The notes under the pieces are model-generated. The model was given only the letters and a program-made list of their open reading frames with translations, did not search any database and was not told the origin of the DNA. Both the position numbers and the translations under genes were made by a program. This document shows positions 1-5,986 of a stretch of 10,030 nt of DNA, piece by piece. The DNA is from an uncultured Lachnospiraceae bacterium (GTDB taxonomy: Bacteria > Bacillota_A > Clostridia > Lachnospirales > Lachnospiraceae): the NCBI GenBank assembly GCA_947302185.1, contig CAMYVI010000079.1, positions 1 to 10,030 of the forward strand, read 5' to 3'. Position 1 is the stretch's first letter, and the number at the start of each line of letters is the position of its first letter.

Positions 1-84
1 GGCGGTTATGACAACGGCGGGTACGGCAGCTATAACGGCAACGGCGGTTATGATAGCGGCGGGTACGGCAGTCATACCGGCAGC
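1..84 (+). repeat. Two tandem 42-nt repeats coding for a 14-residue Gly/Tyr unit
   Basis: Positions 1-42 and 43-84 align without gaps and differ at only about six positions. Both begin GGCGGTTATGA and contain GGCGGGTACGGCAG. A degenerate, slightly shorter third unit follows from 85. The period is a multiple of three, so copy-number change would keep the reading frame. More copies may lie upstream of the window. Confidence 0.7.
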
Positions 85-297
85 GGCGGGCAAGAAGGCG
101 GCAGTTACGGTCATGATAACAACGGCTACGGCAGCCATACCGGCAGCAGCGATTATGACAACAGCAGCTATAAAAATAACGATGTTTACAGCAATGATCA
201 CTATACCGAATCGTATACAACGAATGAGTATAGTTCGGAAAAAAGAAATCCGTGGGCTGAAGAAGGCAGGAAAGATAATCCCTGGGATGAAAACTGA
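1..297 (+). CDS. C-terminal part of a Gly/Tyr/Ser/Asn-rich low-complexity protein (5' end off window)
   Basis: Frame 1 is open from the first base to TGA at 295-297, giving 98 residues with no start codon in the window, so this is the tail of a longer gene. The first half consists of imperfect 14-residue repeats of the type GGYDNGGYGSYNGN and GGYDSGGYGSHTGS. It then grades into an Asn/Ser/Tyr/Asp-rich stretch and a charged end carrying two copies of an NPW motif (NPWAEE and NPWDEN). Such Gly/Tyr tails are usually disordered appendages on a membrane, zinc-ribbon or surface protein, but the defining domain is outside the window, so I assign no function. The gene ends 9 nt before the downstream peptidase start and is probably co-transcribed with it. 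Another reading frame over this stretch (8-310) is also open, which is a by-product of the repeats. Confidence 0.75.
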   Translation, partial: GGYDNGGYGSYNGNGGYDSGGYGSHTGSGGQEGGSYGHDNNGYGSHTGSSDYDNSSYKNNDVYSNDHYTESYTTNEYSSEKRNPWAEEGRKDNPWDEN

Positions 298-306
298 TAT
301 TAGAGT

Positions 307-1644
307 GTGATCGGGAAAATGAAATTCAGTAAGAAAAAAATCATAGATGATTTCAGAGCTATGATCCGCCTTAAAACGGTTTCCTATGATGACCTTCAGA
401 AGATGAACATGAAGGAATTTGCGGCATTCAGGCAGCTTCTTTACGAACGCTTTCCCAATATCCGCAAATCAGCGGAGATACTGGAGATTCCGCCGACGGG
501 AATTCTGTTCAAAATTAAGGGAAAAAGCTCTGAGGAGCCGTCGGTTCTCATGGCTCATTATGATGTTGTTCCCGCGAATCAGGAAGGATGGATCTGCGAT
601 CCGTTCGGCGCCGTGATCATAGACGGCAGGATTTACGGCAGGGGTACTCTGGATACAAAAGGAACGCTTTGTGCCCTTATGGAAGCTGTAGAATCAGCGC
701 TGTCTACGGGCTGGATTCCGAAAAATGATTTGTACCTCTCGTTCGGAGGCGAGGAAGAAGTCAGCGGAGAGACGACATGGAATATTGTAGATATGTTGAA
801 TAAAAGAGGGGTGAGAGCAGCATTTGTCCTCGATGAGGGAGGCGCTGTTATCCCCGAAGGCGTTCCGGGGCTGAGAAAGAAATCGGCTATGGTCGGCATT
901 GCCGAGAAGGGTACGGCGAACTATATGCTCACAGTGAGGGCGAAAGGCGGTCATGCATCGACTCCGCCAAGGCACACTGCAATCGGAAAGCTTGCAAAAG
1001 CCGCTGTGCGGATCGAGGAGAATCCGTTCCCTGCCCGACTCTCTTCCCCGGTTCGTCTGATGTTCCGTGAACTTGCCAAGGAGGTGCCGATTTACGAGAA
1101 GACAGCATTTGCAAATGTCGGACTGCTCGAACCGGCTGTAAAGACACTCGCAACGGTTTTAGGCCCGAGCTTTAACGCCATGGTCAGAACGACGACGGCA
1201 GTTGTCATTTTTGAAGGTCGTTCTGCATTTAATGTTCTTCCGGACCGTGCAGCGATGGGAGTTAATGTACGCATGCTTGAAGGCGACACTCCGGAATCGG
1301 TATGCGAAGAACTCAGAAAAAAGGTGAAGGATCCTGATGTGGAGGTGGAACTGATTGCGGGCACGCCGCCGACTCCTGTTTCGGAAATCGACTGTGAAGA
1401 ATGGGGAAAGCTCGTACGCACTATCCGTCATGTATGGAAAGACGTCCCGGTGGGACCTTATCAATTGAACGGCGGAACGGACAGCAGATACTACTCCGAA
1501 ATCTCAAATCATGTCTACAAGTTCACTCCGATGGAGATGACAGAAGAGGAAAGAGGTACCGTTCACGGGGCAAATGAGTCCGTCAGCATCGAAAATCTAT
1601 TGAAAATGGTTATGTTTTATAGTGTTCTTCTTAAGGAACTGTAA
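307..1644 (+). CDS. M20 family metallopeptidase, carboxypeptidase S / PM20D1-like
   Basis: This 445-residue protein has the full M20 di-zinc signature. It has HYD (H84, D86) in 'MAHYDVVPA', the bridging aspartate D116 in 'GRGTLDTKG', the catalytic/metal Glu pair E150-E151 in 'GGEEEVSGE', D176 in 'VLDEGG', and the last metal histidine H420 in 'HGANES'. A central lid/dimerisation domain starts near 'KGGHAS' (H216). The spacing and the 'HYDVVPA' and 'DEGGAV' context resemble the carboxypeptidase S / PM20D1 branch, which hydrolyses small peptides or N-acyl amino acids. The actual substrate cannot be read from sequence. No signal peptide is seen, so it is likely cytoplasmic. The start is uncertain: GTG 307 gives 445 aa and ATG 319 gives 441 aa beginning MKFSKKK. 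Neither has a good Shine-Dalgarno, and the ATG form looks more like family N termini. The gene follows the Gly/Tyr-rich gene by 9 nt. Confidence 0.9.
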   Translation: MIGKMKFSKKKIIDDFRAMIRLKTVSYDDLQKMNMKEFAAFRQLLYERFPNIRKSAEILEIPPTGILFKIKGKSSEEPSVLMAHYDVVPANQEGWICDPFGAVIIDGRIYGRGTLDTKGTLCALMEAVESALSTGWIPKNDLYLSFGGEEEVSGETTWNIVDMLNKRGVRAAFVLDEGGAVIPEGVPGLRKKSAMVGIAEKGTANYMLTVRAKGGHASTPPRHTAIGKLAKAAVRIEENPFPARLSSPVRLMFRELAKEVPIYEKTAFANVGLLEPAVKTLATVLGPSFNAMVRTTTAVVIFEGRSAFNVLPDRAAMGVNVRMLEGDTPESVCEELRKKVKDPDVEVELIAGTPPTPVSEIDCEEWGKLVRTIRHVWKDVPVGPYQLNGGTDSRYYSEISNHVYKFTPMEMTEEERGTVHGANESVSIENLLKMVMFYSVLLKEL

Positions 1645-1652
1645 GCAAATGC

Positions 1653-1681
1653 GTGACATCCCGATTTTTTTTTGATACAAT
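1653..1681 (+). promoter_or_regulatory. SigA-type promoter for the L,D-transpeptidase gene
   Basis: A -35 box GTGACA (1653-1658, 5/6 match) and a -10 box TACAAT (1676-1681, 5/6 match) are separated by exactly 17 nt. A TGA directly before the -10 box fits an extended -10. The spacer carries a run of nine T (1665-1673). Expected transcription start is near 1688, which gives a leader of about 100 nt to the ATG at 1792. Confidence 0.7.
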
Positions 1682-1687
1682 TAGTAC

Positions 1688-1791
1688 GTTTCGCGTAAAT
1701 GACATTACAAGAACGCATAGGTGTTCTTGCTGCGACGTGCGAGATGAAGAAGAAAAAGCAACTCAAAATGTTTAAAACTTCCACATGAGGT
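1688..1791 (+). promoter_or_regulatory. Structured 5' leader of the L,D-transpeptidase mRNA
   Basis: The leader contains a hairpin with an 8-bp stem (AAGAACGC at 1709-1716 with GTGTTCTT at 1721-1728, one G-T wobble) and an ATAG tetraloop. No T-run follows, so it is not a terminator. A small open frame of 29 codons (ATG 1699 to TGA 1786-1788) spans the leader and ends 3 nt before the main ATG, but it has no clear ribosome binding site. Three short blocks recur in the same order in the tyrS leader (see findings). Confidence 0.4.
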
Positions 1792-3561
1792 ATGATTTCG
1801 ACTGAGGAAGTCAGCGAGTGGGAAGTTGAGTCAAAATATAAAAAACAGGGGATAAAAGTGTCGAAAGTTACAACAGGGGCAAGTTTGCCGGGCACGGCAA
1901 ACGTCCCCGGAAAAACGAAAACATCCAGAAATACCGGATCCTCGGGAGCTTCAAGAGCGTCAAGAGGGACCGGAAAGATCAAAGTATCCGGAAAAGCCAA
2001 AGCCGCTAAGTCTTCCGCAAATTCCGCTAAAACCAAAACTTCGGACGAGACGGCAAAAAAGAAAAAGTTAAAGGCGGCAAGCGCATCCAAAGCTCATGCG
2101 ACCAAGGTCAAGAAGGCTAAAAAAGTCAGGGACAGAGTCGGTCTTATCAGCTTTATTAAAAACAGAAAAGCCGGCAGAGCGATGACCAGAAGCGAAAAAC
2201 TCTGGCTTGAGATAGTGGTCGGAACCATATGTGTGATCTATTTCGGTGCTGCGATATTTTTCCACTTCCATTTCCTGCCCAGGTCAGCGATCAACGGTGT
2301 TGATGTGAGCTTCGATACGGTTGACAGTGCGAAGGAAAAAATGGTAGAGCATACAGAACAGTACGAGCTTACGGTAAGAGGTGTCGAAGGCACATCTGAT
2401 GAAGTGATCAGTGATAAGAATCTGAACCTGCAGTTCACACAGTTCGATGAAGTGTCAGATGCTCTTCACAGACAGCACGGACTGCTCTGGCCGTTCATTT
2501 CCTGGGTCCAGAAGAAAGATGAGATTAATCTGAACATCACTTATGATACTCAGGCTTTGGAAGACGCCATGAACAGAGTAAGTATTCTTAACCCGGAAAA
2601 GTTCAAACCGGTCAAGGATGCTTATGTAGCGACCGATGAAAACGGATACTATAAAGTATATCCGGAAGAAATGGGATCCGAGATAAAAGTCGACGAGGCG
2701 AAGGAAGCAATCCGCAAGGCTGTCGGAAAAGGACTCTCCGAAGTAAGCCTGGAAAAGTTCAGAATTTATCCGAGCATCTATAAAGAAGATCCGGGTCTGA
2801 AGCATCGTGAAGAGCAGTGGAATGAGTATATGAAGTCGGAAGGTCTGACTTATGTACTGTGGAATAAGGATGAAATGATCTTTACCCCGGAAGTAATCGG
2901 AAGCCTTCTGATTGATAACGGTTCGGATATAAGTCTTGATGAAGAAGCGGTCGAGAATCTGGTCATGGGCTGGCATCTTGAATATGACACATTCGATGTG
3001 CCGTGGGAGTTCACGACACATTACGGGGACACGGTCACAATTGATGCCGGCGATTACGGATGGCGTATGTATGTGGATGATACTACCGCATCGGTAAAAT
3101 CCAATCTCTATGCTCACACAGCAGGAAGATATGACGTCGATTATGTATATCAGGGTCTGTATGACTTCAATAAAGGCCTCGGAGATACTTATGTCGAGGT
3201 AAGCATAGGGCAGCAGATGATGTGGATATATAACAACGGTGAGTGTGTTGTTGAGACTCCTGTTGTTACAGGTACCAATACACCGGATCGAATGACAACG
3301 CCGGGATGCTATTCTGTTAAGTACAAAGATCAATCAGTTATTCTCGGTACATATGAAGTCAACGGATACGAGTCATATGTAAATTACTGGATCTGTTTCA
3401 ACGGAGGACAGGGTATTCACGACGCAACATGGAGATCGGACTTCGGTGGAGATATCTGGCTCGGAAGCGGTTCTCACGGATGTGTCAATACTCCGCTTGA
3501 AGTTATGCCGATCGTATATGACAATGTATTCGATGACCATGCTGTCGTTCTTTACCTGTAG
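1792..3561 (+). CDS. Membrane-anchored L,D-transpeptidase (YkuD domain) with basic N-terminal tail
   Basis: This protein forms 3->3 type peptidoglycan cross-links or attaches ligands to peptidoglycan outside the membrane. In 589 residues it has four parts: (1) a cytoplasmic Lys/Ala/Ser/Thr-rich tail at about 24-135; (2) one membrane segment at about 137-160 (LWLEIVVGTICVIYFGAAIF); (3) an extracellular region at about 165-450 beginning 'INGVDVSFDTVDSA', typical of the putative peptidoglycan-binding domain (PG_binding_4) that precedes YkuD domains in Gram-positives; (4) the YkuD domain at about 465-589, with 'GIHDATWRSDFGG' (H543) and the 'SHGCVN' active site (H562, catalytic C564). The start is uncertain: ATG 1792 lacks a spaced Shine-Dalgarno, while in-frame GTG 1858 has AGGGG six bases upstream and would give 567 aa starting MSKVTTG. 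Both keep all domains. The gene has its own promoter and a terminator about 90 nt downstream. Confidence 0.92.
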   Translation: MISTEEVSEWEVESKYKKQGIKVSKVTTGASLPGTANVPGKTKTSRNTGSSGASRASRGTGKIKVSGKAKAAKSSANSAKTKTSDETAKKKKLKAASASKAHATKVKKAKKVRDRVGLISFIKNRKAGRAMTRSEKLWLEIVVGTICVIYFGAAIFFHFHFLPRSAINGVDVSFDTVDSAKEKMVEHTEQYELTVRGVEGTSDEVISDKNLNLQFTQFDEVSDALHRQHGLLWPFISWVQKKDEINLNITYDTQALEDAMNRVSILNPEKFKPVKDAYVATDENGYYKVYPEEMGSEIKVDEAKEAIRKAVGKGLSEVSLEKFRIYPSIYKEDPGLKHREEQWNEYMKSEGLTYVLWNKDEMIFTPEVIGSLLIDNGSDISLDEEAVENLVMGWHLEYDTFDVPWEFTTHYGDTVTIDAGDYGWRMYVDDTTASVKSNLYAHTAGRYDVDYVYQGLYDFNKGLGDTYVEVSIGQQMMWIYNNGECVVETPVVTGTNTPDRMTTPGCYSVKYKDQSVILGTYEVNGYESYVNYWICFNGGQGIHDATWRSDFGGDIWLGSGSHGCVNTPLEVMPIVYDNVFDDHAVVLYL

Positions 3562-3647
3562 TTGATTTGATTTCTGACGCAGAGTTCTTGTGATGAGAGT
3601 CTGTGATGAATTCAAAAATGAAACCTGTTTTTTGATTATATGTCCGG

Positions 3648-3703
3648 GAGGGCTGTCTGAAATAGCCGATATTATTATAAGGCTTCTTCAGCAGCCCTCT
3701 TTT
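3648..3703 (+). terminator. Strong intrinsic terminator after the L,D-transpeptidase gene
   Basis: GAGGGCTG (3648-3655) pairs with CAGCCCTC (3692-3699). After a bulged T, CTGAA pairs with TTCAG. After a 2x2 internal loop, AGCC pairs with GGCT around a 13-nt AT-rich loop. The stem is followed by TTTT (3700-3703) and AAAT. Seventeen base pairs make this a convincing terminator. It sits inside the 75-codon frame at 3590-3817, which argues against that frame being a gene. Confidence 0.85.
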
Positions 3704-3752
3704 AAATCATTATCGGAGATTAAACTGTTACTGTTGTTTTCGGTGGTTGATA

Positions 3753-3776
3753 TTCCTGTCTTCCACAGGAAGTTTT
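3753..3776 (+). promoter_or_regulatory. Hairpin in the leader of the Nudix gene (possible weak terminator)
   Basis: TTCCTGT (3753-3759) and ACAGGAA (3765-3771) form a perfect 7-bp stem with a 5-nt loop, followed by GTTTTCT. The T-run is short, so it could be a weak terminator, a pause site or a leader hairpin. A possible but weak promoter overlaps its 3' side (TCCACA 3762-3767, 17 nt, TCTTAT 3785-3790, each a 4/6 match). Confidence 0.4.
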
Positions 3777-3832
3777 CTAATAAGTCTTATCAAAAAATGA
3801 TTATGCAGTGCATTTAGCGGAGGGTGAGCAGC

Positions 3833-4441
3833 ATGGGAAAAATCGAGAAGGTTACTCAGCAGACGGAAAACAGATTTTTAAATATGTACGAACTGGATAC
3901 TCTGAGAAAAAACGGTACCGGAAGCAAGTACTATGTCTCGTCGAGAGCGGAAAGAGTAGAGGATCTTAAACTCAAGACCCATCAAAATACGCCGGACGGA
4001 GTCATCATTTATGCAGTTACGGAGGACAAGAGCCGTGTACTTCTTGTCAGACAGTACAGATATCCGATAGACGCTTATGTGTATGAACTTCCTGCCGGAC
4101 TGATTGATGACGGAGAGTCTTTTCGGGAGGCAGCGATCCGCGAAGTTCATGAGGAAACAGGTATGATTCTCCATCCGATTGAAGCGGATCCGATGTTCGA
4201 AACACCGCGGTATACGACAGTGGGAATGACTGATGAAAGCTGCGCTTGTGTTTTCGGGTATGTTACGGGGGAATTATCCTCCAAATATCTTGAGGACAGC
4301 GAGGAAATCGTTCAGGTACTCGCGGACCGCGACGAGGTCAGAAGAATTCTGAGAGAGGAAAATGTGGCTGCGTCCTGTGCTTATCACATAATAAGGTTCA
4401 TGAGAGAAGAGGATCCGTTCGAATATGTTCGAAAGGGATAA
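3833..4441 (+). CDS. Nudix hydrolase, ADP-ribose pyrophosphatase-like
   Basis: The 202-residue protein carries an exact Nudix box at residues 89-111: G89, E95, then REVHEETGM (103-111), matching GX5EX7REUXEEXGU, where U is a bulky aliphatic residue. The preceding 'VRQYRYPIDAYVYELPAG' and following 'ETPRYTTVGMTDE' are hallmarks of the ADP-ribose pyrophosphatase branch. These enzymes hydrolyse ADP-ribose or related nucleoside diphosphate sugars to AMP and sugar phosphate in the cytoplasm. Exact substrate specificity is inferred, not shown. I choose ATG 3833 because GGAGG at 3819-3823 lies 9 nt upstream. An in-frame GTG at 3824 overlaps that Shine-Dalgarno and is unlikely. No terminator is visible between this gene and the tyrS promoter. 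Confidence 0.92.
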   Translation: MGKIEKVTQQTENRFLNMYELDTLRKNGTGSKYYVSSRAERVEDLKLKTHQNTPDGVIIYAVTEDKSRVLLVRQYRYPIDAYVYELPAGLIDDGESFREAAIREVHEETGMILHPIEADPMFETPRYTTVGMTDESCACVFGYVTGELSSKYLEDSEEIVQVLADRDEVRRILREENVAASCAYHIIRFMREEDPFEYVRKG

Positions 4442-4464
4442 ACGACTTGCGGATGCACTCCTAC

Positions 4465-4493
4465 TTGATTTTGGAAAGTAAAAGTCTTATAAT
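4465..4493 (+). promoter_or_regulatory. Near-consensus SigA promoter of tyrS
   Basis: TTGATT (4465-4470) and a perfect TATAAT (4488-4493) are separated by 17 nt. Predicted transcription start is near 4500, giving a leader of about 155 nt before the tyrS ATG. A short inverted repeat, CGCGC(4496-4500)-AGACAT-GCGCG(4507-4511), straddles the predicted start and could be a DNA operator, though this is only suggestive. Confidence 0.8.
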
Positions 4494-4499
4494 AACGCG

Positions 4500-4654
4500 C
4501 AGACATGCGCGGAATCGTGTAAATGACCGTAGCCGCCGGAGGCGTTTATTCTTCATCGCGAGATCGTACTCACGATGAAGACGATTGTCGCCTTGCGCGC
4601 GTATCACAGACTTACGTCACGAGTATTGCGCGATGAAGAATATCGGGAGATTGA
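4500..4654 (+). promoter_or_regulatory. Structured tyrS leader with competing helices, no T-box motif
   Basis: Two arrangements are mutually exclusive. In the first, CTTCATCG (4551-4558) pairs with CGATGAAG (4573-4580), extended inside by GAG/CTC. In the second, 4547-4560 pairs perfectly over 14 bp with 4629-4642, a helix ending 2 nt before the GGGAG Shine-Dalgarno (4645-4649). A CGCC-GGA-GGCG hairpin lies upstream (4534-4544). The T-box consensus (AGGGTGGNACCGCG-like), common for Bacillota tyrS leaders, is absent. A 37-codon frame (ATG 4523 to TGA 4634-4636) runs through the leader without a convincing ribosome binding site. A regulatory role is inferred from the structure only. Confidence 0.5.
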
Positions 4655-5881
4655 ATGATGCAGATTTATGAAGAACTGAAAGCAAGAGGCCTGCTTGCGC
4701 AGGTCACAGACGAAGACCAGGTGCGTGATATGCTGAACAACGGAAAGGCAACTTTCTATATCGGATTCGACCCGACTGCAGACAGCCTTCACGTAGGTCA
4801 TTTTATGGCGCTGTGTCTTATGAGAAGACTCCAGATGGCCGGCAACAGACCGATCGCTCTGCTTGGCGGCGGAACGGGAATGATCGGCGATCCGTCCGGA
4901 CGTCAGGATCTGAGAAAGGTCCTCACCAAAGAAACGATTCAGCACAATATTGACTGTTTTAAAGTCCAGATGAGCCGTTTTATCGATTTTTCAGACGGAA
5001 AGGCATTAATGGTAAACAATGCTGACTGGCTGCTTGATCTGAATTATGTGGATTTCCTCCGTGAGGTCGGCGTACATTTTTCAGTCAACCGTATGCTTGC
5101 AGCTGAATGTTATAAGCAGAGAATGGAGAAAGGCCTGACTTTCCTTGAGTTCAATTATATGCTCATGCAGGGCTACGACTTCTACAGACTGTTCCTTGAT
5201 TACGGTTGTAACTTCCAGTTCGGCGGGGATGATCAGTGGTCCAATATGCTCGCAGGTACGGAGCTCATCCGCCGTAAGCTCGGTAAAGATGCTCATGCCA
5301 TGACCATCACACTTCTCCTTAATTCAGAGGGCAAGAAGATGGGTAAGACCGCAAGCGGTGCTGTATGGCTCGATCCGAACAAAACGTCACCGTACGAGTT
5401 CTATCAGTATTGGAGAAATGTGGCTGACAGCGATGTGCTGAAGTGCATCCGCATGCTCACATTCCTTCCGCTCGAACAGATTGACGAGATGGATAAGTGG
5501 GAAGGCAGTCAGCTGAACAAGGCTAAGGAAATTCTGGCTTATGAGCTGACAAGCCTTGTTCATGGCGAGGAAGAGGCAAATAAAGCCCAGGATGCTGCAA
5601 GAGCCCTTTTCGGCGGCGGCGCCAAGGCTGATATTCCGACTGCGACTCTGCACGATGAAGATTTTAAGGACGGTGAGATCGGCGTAATCCAGGCTCTTGT
5701 GAAAGCAGGTCTCGTTACTTCTAACGGAGAAGCAAGGCGTGCTATTCAGCAGGGAGGCGTCAAGGTGAACGGTGAGAAGGTCGGCGATGTTTTCGCGATG
5801 CTGAAGAAGGATGACATTGCGGCTTCTGAGACTGTGATCCAGCGGGGAAAGAAGAACTTTAAGAAGCTTGTAGTGGAATAA
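4655..5881 (+). CDS. tyrS: Tyrosine--tRNA ligase
   Basis: Class I aminoacyl-tRNA synthetase that activates tyrosine with ATP and charges tRNA-Tyr. The 408-residue length is normal for bacterial TyrRS. Signatures seen are the HIGH-type HVGH (residues 46-49) in 'TADSLHVGHF', 'GGGTGMIGDPSG' (71-82), 'HFSVNRMLA' (141-149), the tyrosine pocket 'QGYDFYRLF' (172-180) with 'GGDDQWSN' (190-197), and the KMSKS-type KMGKT (228-232). A C-terminal S4-like RNA-binding domain contains 'EARRAIQQGGVKVNGEKV'. Two adjacent ATGs (4655, 4658) could start the protein. GGGAG at 4645-4649 is 5 and 8 nt from them, so the second may be the true start. The gene has its own promoter and leader and is closed by a strong terminator. 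Confidence 0.97.
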   Translation: MMQIYEELKARGLLAQVTDEDQVRDMLNNGKATFYIGFDPTADSLHVGHFMALCLMRRLQMAGNRPIALLGGGTGMIGDPSGRQDLRKVLTKETIQHNIDCFKVQMSRFIDFSDGKALMVNNADWLLDLNYVDFLREVGVHFSVNRMLAAECYKQRMEKGLTFLEFNYMLMQGYDFYRLFLDYGCNFQFGGDDQWSNMLAGTELIRRKLGKDAHAMTITLLLNSEGKKMGKTASGAVWLDPNKTSPYEFYQYWRNVADSDVLKCIRMLTFLPLEQIDEMDKWEGSQLNKAKEILAYELTSLVHGEEEANKAQDAARALFGGGAKADIPTATLHDEDFKDGEIGVIQALVKAGLVTSNGEARRAIQQGGVKVNGEKVGDVFAMLKKDDIAASETVIQRGKKNFKKLVVE

Positions 5882-5895
5882 ATGATTCTTTGAAG

Positions 5896-5929
5896 GAACG
5901 TTTCAGGACGTTCGGCATATTGAATATGC
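5896..5929 (+). repeat. Two adjacent inverted repeats between tyrS and its terminator
   Basis: GAACGT (5896-5901) and ACGTTC (5908-5913) form a 6-bp hairpin with loop TTCAGG. One base later comes a perfect 15-bp odd palindrome, GCATATTGAATATGC (5915-5929), which directly abuts the terminator stem. They could be RNA hairpins protecting the 3' end or DNA operators for the downstream gene. Confidence 0.55.
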
Positions 5930-5966
5930 GCCGGGGCATTGGGGATCTCCCCTGCCCCGGCTTTTT
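5930..5966 (+). terminator. GC-rich intrinsic terminator after tyrS
   Basis: GCCGGGGCA (5930-5938) pairs with TGCCCCGGC (5953-5961). After a TT bulge, GGGG pairs with CCCC around an ATCT loop. The stem is followed immediately by TTTTT (5962-5966). This is a textbook terminator of 13 bp. Confidence 0.93.
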
Positions 5967-5974
5967 CGGAAAGT

Positions 5975-5980
5975 GAGGAG
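5975..5980 (+). promoter_or_regulatory. Ribosome binding site fixing the aminotransferase start
   Basis: GAGGAG lies 6 nt before ATG 5987. An upstream in-frame TTG at 5939 would extend the protein by 16 residues but lies within the terminator hairpin, so ATG 5987 is the better start. Confidence 0.75.
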
Positions 5981-5986
5981 AATAGA

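Noticed and set aside
8..310. 100-codon + strand open frame rich in Thr/Ala/Ile
   Set aside because: It overlaps the Gly/Tyr repeat region in another frame. The frame at 1-297 gives a coherent repeat protein with a charged C terminus and correct spacing to the next gene, so this one is a by-product of repetitive codons.
1709..1728. Terminator upstream of the transpeptidase
   Set aside because: The hairpin is real but is followed by GCTGCG and not a T-run. The nine-T run lies before it, in the promoter spacer.
1617..2090. 157-codon minus-strand open frame with hydrophobic residues
   Set aside because: It is the complement of the Lys-rich transpeptidase tail; AAA/AAG codons read as TTT/CTT give artificial Phe/Leu. 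No promoter or ribosome binding site supports it.
2455..3333. 292-codon minus-strand open frame
   Set aside because: It lies wholly antisense to the transpeptidase's extracellular region, has an unlikely composition rich in Ile, Cys and His, and has no regulatory signals. The sense strand has clear domains.
3590..3817. 75-codon + strand open frame after the transpeptidase
   Set aside because: It has no good ribosome binding site, shows no recognisable motif and contains the full terminator 3648-3703.
4500..4654. T-box riboswitch upstream of tyrS
   Set aside because: Expected for this gene in Bacillota, but no antiterminator consensus and no terminator with a T-run is present, and the leader is short for a full T-box.
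5939..5986. TTG start extending the AspC-like aminotransferase by 16 residues
   Set aside because: It lies inside the tyrS terminator stem and has no Shine-Dalgarno, while ATG 5987 has GAGGAG at ideal spacing.
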